Shown: piece by piece, positions 59,296 to 64,000 of the stretch
How the letters are laid out: each line of letters begins with the position of its first letter
How positions within the stretch are numbered: position 1 is the stretch's first letter
NCBI RefSeq assembly: GCF_943734655.1
Contig: NC_071353.1
Coordinates: 143,264,043 to 143,328,042 of the forward strand
Source: Sabethes cyaneus
Lineage: Eukaryota; Arthropoda; Insecta; Diptera; Culicidae
DNA: 64,000 nucleotides
Direction: 5' to 3'
Program-made: the position numbers and the translations under genes
The notes under the pieces: generated by a model
Database searches by the model: none
The model's input: only the letters and a program-made list of their open reading frames with translations
Told to the model about the DNA's origin: nothing

Positions 59296-60351
59296 ATGGA
59301 AAAAGTATCTAAACAGTGCAACGTAGGTTATGCAGAACACTATTCAGAAGAAGCGATTACAAAATGCATCGCACGGATTAGAGGAGAAAATGGGAAAACC
59401 AAATTATCAGTGTACGCAGCTTGCAAGCTGTACAACGTTCCGATGTTCACGGCGCGGTATCGCTTGAGCGATCAGTGGAAGAATAAGAGTGTTTCGGGAC
59501 CACGATCGGTACTGACCAGAGAAGATGAAGTAAAAATAATCGACTGGTTGACTGGGATGCAAGAGCGCGGATTTCCGGTCTCACGTGAGACACTGATTTT
59601 TAAAGTGGCTGATTTTCTACATTCAAACCCGCGAGACACACTATTTAAAAATAATCGCCCTGGTAAGTGAAAATTATTCTACAACTGCAAAAATAATGCA
59701 AAATAATGACGCTTGTTGGACGAAAATGGTTCGCGTCGTTCATGCGTCGGAATCCGGGTTTTCCTTCCGTACACCGGAGGCTATCTCCTCAGCCAGTGCA
59801 CGAGTTAGTGAGAATGACATTCGCGGATGGTTTCGTACTATTCACGATTGGCTTGCAAAAAACGACTTGCTCGATATCCTGGATCACCCTGAGAGAATTT
59901 ATAATGGCGATGAGAGATCGTTTTACTTACACCCCAAGTCCAAAGAAGTCATTGCTAGGACTGGTTCACGCAACGTGTACGAAGTGAAGCAAGCACTGGG
60001 AAAACAGAACGTTACGGTGATGTTTTCGTTTAACGCCAGCCATCCTCGTCCGAAGTTGCCAACAATTCAGATAATGTTGCTGGCGACATAGACAACAATC
60101 CGGAGGTGTTCGTGTTCGGTACTCGGCGTTTGTCATTGGTTTTAGGGCTTCCACCTACCCCACGCCGTGTTGGAAAGCACCGTAATTACTCGAAATGGTA
60201 CCATCCTGTGCTAACTGCTAAGAAAAGACTAGAAGAAATACGGAAAAAGGAGAACGAGAAAAAGGAAATGGAGGAAAGAAAGAAACAAAGAGCACTAGAA
60301 CGCGAGGCAATACAATTGAAGAGCGAAGAAAGCAAGCGGATGAAAGCTTAA
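59296..60351 (+). pseudogene. Pogo/jerky-type transposase with internal deletion
   Basis: The first frame (MEKVSKQCNVGYAEHYSEEA) carries a psq-type HTH (CIARIRGENGKTKLSVYAAC then KLYNV) and a CENP-B-type HTH (LTREDEVKIIDWLTGMQERG). A GTAAGT just after NRPG resembles an intron donor, but no AG precedes the resumption at GRKWFASFMRRNPGFPS, so a frameshifting deletion or decayed intron is likely. After another frameshift: WLAKNDLLDILDHPERIYNG, DERSFYLHPKSKEV, GKQNVTVMFSFNAS. The rest of the DDE domain is missing. A lysine/glutamate-rich tail (KKRLEEIRKKENEKKEMEER) ends at 60351, with further similar sequence to about 60448. The closest group is pogo (Tigger/jerky). Dead copy. Confidence 0.85.
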
Positions 60352-60449
60352 GAACGGCAACGTAACGCTATGATTGAAAAGAAAGAGAAAAAAGAGCAAT
60401 CAAAGCTAAAAGTAATTCGCAGAACTCGTTCTAAGTTTACGACTAAGTA

Positions 60450-61790
60450 ATTTAAATTAAATCCCAATCCTCATAATATCCTAATATCTGACTAATTATA
60501 TAATATAAGATAATTTCTTTAAAAAAATGAAATTCTACATATAACTTAGATTAGTATTATCACTTAGAGCCATTTTGAAATTTGTCGATAGTGGTAAATA
60601 GATTTAACCGGAAAAAGTTTCGGAGTCTTAAAACCTTGATCACAAAACCACAAAACTACATACGCGTTGTCGCGTTCAACGGACATATTTCGAATTACAT
60701 TTTTTTTTGTCGGAAGATTTGACCACTGCGAACATTTTGGCCACATTTTGGCCATGTAACTTTAAAAGGGCAAAACCCGTCATGAACTGACTTGGGCTCG
60801 CCCGCAAGGGTTATGTTACTTATTGTTTATCAATTTGAACATGAAACTTGGGTAAGGAGAATGCAACATAATGTTTTTCACAATGCTCACTTACCTTTGG
60901 GAGGTGAATTGGAACCTACCCTTCCTTTGTTCAGGTCCGATTTCAGCAGATTGTAGAATATCCTGGCAAATTGAATCACAAGACTGGTAATTGCGATCTT
61001 CAACAGATTTATTCAGGTACCTACGTAAGAGCAACAAATGATACAAGTTTCGCGAATTTATGATTTGTCGATTTGATATGATTTAGTATTGCGTTGGTCT
61101 CACTTAATCTAGACCTGTGTGTGTGTGTGTGTAAGTGTGTCCTAAGGTGTATCCCTCGGTGGTCGAGCACAGAAATGTTTGAGGCCCCCGGCCACATCTC
61201 TATCTTCCCTATTTAAATATTTTATTCTCGATAACGTGAAGAGCGAATTGATTCGGGTTTTCTGCATACTGAATATTACACTTTAGACTAATACTAAAAT
61301 TGTGTTTTCATATAGAAACCACTTCCCTACTCTCTGACAGTCTCTGACAGGAAATTAAAAAAAAATAGAAGACATGGTTTCATGAATTGACGCTCGTAGG
61401 TTCGGATCCCGAGACAGAGCACAGGATTCCAATCAATGCAAGTTAAAGATTCTACTTGAATTTTCATGCATCTATACCTCAACCATTTGGGTGAGGTTGC
61501 GTTTTCTTTCGTGATTTCTTCGTAGGATACATTACTGCGCAGAATTTGGAACATGAATAAAAAATCTGTGCCTAAATCTGCGCATTATTGCATCGCATTT
61601 TTCTAAGGAAGGCAATGCATGCAATCACTCTTTTTGTCTAAAACATGACTAAAACTTATTATTGTTTCTAATTATGCTGGGTAATTCGATCATTGCAAAG
61701 AATTTGTGAATGATGTTTGTGAATAATGGCGTAATATTCAATAGACATTTATAAAAAAATACCGCAATGATCATAGTTTTTTTGTATGGG
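60450..61790. other. No gene recognised; (GT)n run and B-box-like motif
   Basis: AT-rich sequence with a GT dinucleotide run at about 61116-61132. A GTAGGTTCGGATCCCGAG motif near 61.39 kb looks like a pol III B box of a decayed SINE, but no second copy in the window supports that. Confidence 0.4.
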
Positions 61791-61794
61791 CTTA

Positions 61795-62195
61795 TCACTT
61801 TGACCACAACATTATTGATCTATTGTAATGTTGCCCGGGTGTATGCTGTATTTTGCACTGCATTTTTGTGCTTTATCGTTATTGAGTAAACGACAAGCTT
61901 ATATTTTTTTTATGCGTGCTTATGTGTATGAGGATTTTACCCTTGCTTCGATGCATGTCTACTATACCAAACCTGTTTCGCCTCGTTATAGTTAGAACTG
62001 GTGAGTCCTCATGAGGTTCAAAACCATTACCTCAATAGGTATACTAGTATACTAACCATAAGAAGCGTCTTCGGGATAATGCAGAACTCAGCATGAACGA
62101 AGGGTGATGAGGGGCCTGAGAATAAACCCATCCTAAAGTCACTTTGACATTGAATGGCCTGATTCTACTAAGATTCGAACCCACGACCATAAAAA
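61795..62195 (-). repeat. tRNA-derived SINE (family A), third copy
   Basis: Minus strand: B-box-like GTGGGTTCGAATCTTAGTAG, then CAGGCCATTCAATGTCAAAG and AGCACGCATAAAAAAAATAT, and a 3' part AAATGCAGTGCAAAATACAG with CACCCGGGCAACATTACAAT. The last part matches the extra 3' segment of the full copy at 20578-21074 that is absent from the 28.6-kb copy. The tRNA-like A-box half is lost or diverged. A central portion is rearranged. Confidence 0.8.
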
Positions 62196-62518
62196 TGGAA
62201 TAAAAATCAATAAAAATTATTTATTTATTTATTTATTTATTCGCTTAAGATTCATCTGACGTTGTTGTCTACATGAATAAAATTATCGTACCTCACATTT
62301 AGCCTGAACACCAGCACTATGATGATAGACATTCCCAAATATCAAATAGCAACAGGAGTATCCCTCGAAGTAGCAAGTATTTTTTATGGGGAATTTCCCG
62401 TCTTTCGTCAAAAAGCGCCAATTTGACCAAAACGGAGACATTCCCAACTTAGCGCAAATTCGAAATGACGGTTTAATCGGTACGAAGAATGAAAAAAGAG
62501 TGTTATGTCTGTTTGTCT

Positions 62519-62890
62519 GTGACTAGATCATTCAGGGCGAGACGGCCGCGATTGTTGCCGGTGACCCGCCGTCGGAAGCGCCGGCCACTGGGTCGGGGTG
62601 GGGCTCGCCCTGAAATCACAACTGTCTAGGTTTATTTGTTTTTCTAGGTCTACTGACCTCTAATATTTTTCTTCAGTTGGGTCCGAACGAGCGACAGCGA
62701 GTAAGGAGAGGATCATTCCTGCGAAACGATACTTTCCACGAAAAAGTTTTCCGTGAAATGGTTGAAGGTTGAAAGGTTGAACTCCTCAAAAAGTTGCAAA
62801 ACTCGAGATTGTGACAAAGTTCACCCGAGGGAAGGTTCTCATGACGGTTAGAGATCCCTCCCCCCACTAAGAGGGGGGCTCCCATACACA
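62519..62890 (+). mobile_element. Helitron-like element, rearranged (copy E)
   Basis: Starts in the GC-hairpin zone (CATTCAGGGCGAGACGG ... CTCGCCCTGAAAT), runs to the near-3' block GCAAAACTCGAGATTGTGAC, then switches directly to near-5' sequence (GGAAGGTTCTCATGACGGTT then GAGATCCCTCC). The extreme 3' and 5' termini are therefore missing, and the order is 3' part then 5' part, as in a tandem or circular arrangement that lost its junction. Confidence 0.7.
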
Positions 62891-63285
62891 TCTATACCTA
62901 TAAAAATGGATTTCTGTCTGTCTGCCTGTATGTTCCTTATAGAATCGAAAACTACTGAACCGAGCGGCGTGAAAATTTGCATACAGGGGTTTTTGGGGCC
63001 AGGAAAGGTGCTTATGATGGTTAGAGACCCCTCTCCCTACTAAGAGGGGGGGCTCCCATACAAATGAAACACAAATTTCTGCATAACCCGAGAACTAATC
63101 AAGCAAATGGAACAAAATTTTACATGTGGGTGTTTTTGGAGACAAGAATTTTTTCTATGGTGAATTGAGACCCTTCCCCACTTTAGGAGGGAGGGCTCTT
63201 ATACAAATGAAATACAAATTTCCTCATCCTCGAAAACTAATTAATCAAATGGAACCAAATTTGGCATGTGGGTGTTTTTGGAGGC
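62891..63285 (+). mobile_element. Helitron-like element, 3'-truncated (copy F)
   Basis: A clean 5' end TCTATACCTATAAAAATGG follows an A and directly abuts copy E. It has two units of the tandem body (ACTAATCAAGCAAATGGAAC) and stops at about 63285 near GGAGGCATGATGGG. Confidence 0.78.
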
Positions 63286-63717
63286 ATGATGGGTCGGTCT
63301 TTATAGCTAACTGCTGGAATTTTTACATAAAGTCGAACAATTTTAGTGAATTTACATAACCAATAGCCAATAACCATAAACTAATAACGTTTGTGTATTT
63401 TCGGTTATGAACTTGTTACTTCTATTGCATTTATTAGGTAGATGTGGGAGTGAAATCCATCGTTTTTATGACCTTTCAGTCTAATTTCTGCCTTTTTATT
63501 GAATATTGGATATTTCAGCTCACAATTCCCCAATTTTTCCTTTTATGCCGAGTGCTTTCAGTAACACTGAAATGCAACACAAAACATCATCAGTTTTCGT
63601 TGATACGTGTAGCAAAAACAGTAAGAGTTTCGCGGTTTGCTATTAGTGTATCATCGGCTAGCTACGCCGTTTAGTTACGTAGAGAATGGAATGAAAGAAC
63701 TTGAAAAATCAAAATAT

Positions 63718-64000
63718 AGGGTAATGCCGTTATCGTCGGGTCACTGTTATGGTCGGGCCACCACGATTTTTTCAGTTTTAGTATCTCGTGATACGTATAT
63801 GCAAGCAATGTAAAACTTCTTACTGTGACAGCTAACTTTTCACAATATTGTGAGTTTCAATCGTGTATTCAAAACACGCGTACTGAATTCACTGATTGAA
63901 TCAATACAAAAAAAGTTTTGCAGGTGCAGTTAACTTTTCTTCAAGAAATGATTCATGAAATGCAATTATCGGGATAAATATTGAAAATTTATTAAGTGTG
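63718..64000. mobile_element. Possible left end of a TA-flanked element running off the window
   Basis: After TA at about 63716-63719, the sequence GGGTAATGCCGTTATCGTCG followed by TCACTGTTATGGTCGGG resembles the G-rich, direct-repeat-bearing ends of the elements at 52473 and 58525. The partner end is outside the window, so this is only a suggestion. Confidence 0.35.

Overview
The window is eukaryotic, repeat-dominated DNA. It looks like insect DNA, most plausibly a mosquito and probably a culicine such as Aedes. The reasons are the density and mix of transposable elements: RTE-like and Jockey-like non-LTR retrotransposons, a DD37E-like mariner, Tc1, pogo, hAT, PIF/Harbinger and Helitron-like elements, tRNA-derived SINEs and very many TIR MITEs. 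No prokaryotic operon, CRISPR, rRNA or intact protein-coding gene was recognised. The species assignment is an inference; no genome search was possible.

Layout. 1-3.2 kb: an RTE 3' fragment, then a purine-rich degenerate repeat containing a (GATA)n array, joined to a second degenerate repeat domain that carries a 435-bp MITE. 3.2-6.9 kb: mostly unique. 6.9-9 kb: an antisense copy of the purine repeat broken by a SINE and a deleted Tc1. 9-11.5 kb: a mariner containing a hAT, which contains an RTE fragment, which contains a perfect-palindrome MITE. 11.6-12.9 kb: three MITEs. 13-14.4 kb: mostly unique, with a candidate exon. 14.4-21.1 kb: a second mariner copy abutting a decayed Jockey element, itself loaded with two hAT elements, MITEs and SINEs. 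21.1-25.4 kb: unique, CpG-rich, a possible promoter/5' exon. 25.4-29.1 kb: RT scrap, Helitron end, Tourist-like MITE, and a 2.1-kb Harbinger-like element with a SINE. 30.2-34.2 kb: mosaic of four non-LTR pieces plus a hAT MITE. 34.2-38.1 kb: mostly unique. 38.1-39.7 kb: Helitron-like element and RT scrap. 40.9-44.6 kb: foldback element and a second, near-complete copy of the composite purine repeat. 44.6-47.5 kb: unique. 47.5-49.7 kb: a full Helitron-like element followed directly by a second one in tandem. 49.8-54.1 kb: RTE element, a TA-flanked 1.3-kb transposon, Jockey scrap. 54.1-58.5 kb: unique, with a candidate membrane-protein exon. 58.5-60.5 kb: MITE and pogo/jerky-type transposase pseudogene. 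61-64 kb: SINE, rearranged Helitron copies, and one end of a further element.

How it fits together. All recognised coding sequence is transposon-derived and broken by frameshifts, internal deletions or catalytic-residue loss. Many insertions still have matching target-site duplications (TSDs), which gives a relative insertion order. If a host gene is present, the window is probably intron plus intergenic DNA: two short open exon-like blocks with splice signals (13.49-13.64 kb and 56.72-56.93 kb, + strand) and a possible 5' UTR exon (23.2-23.7 kb) are the only candidates, all of low to moderate confidence.
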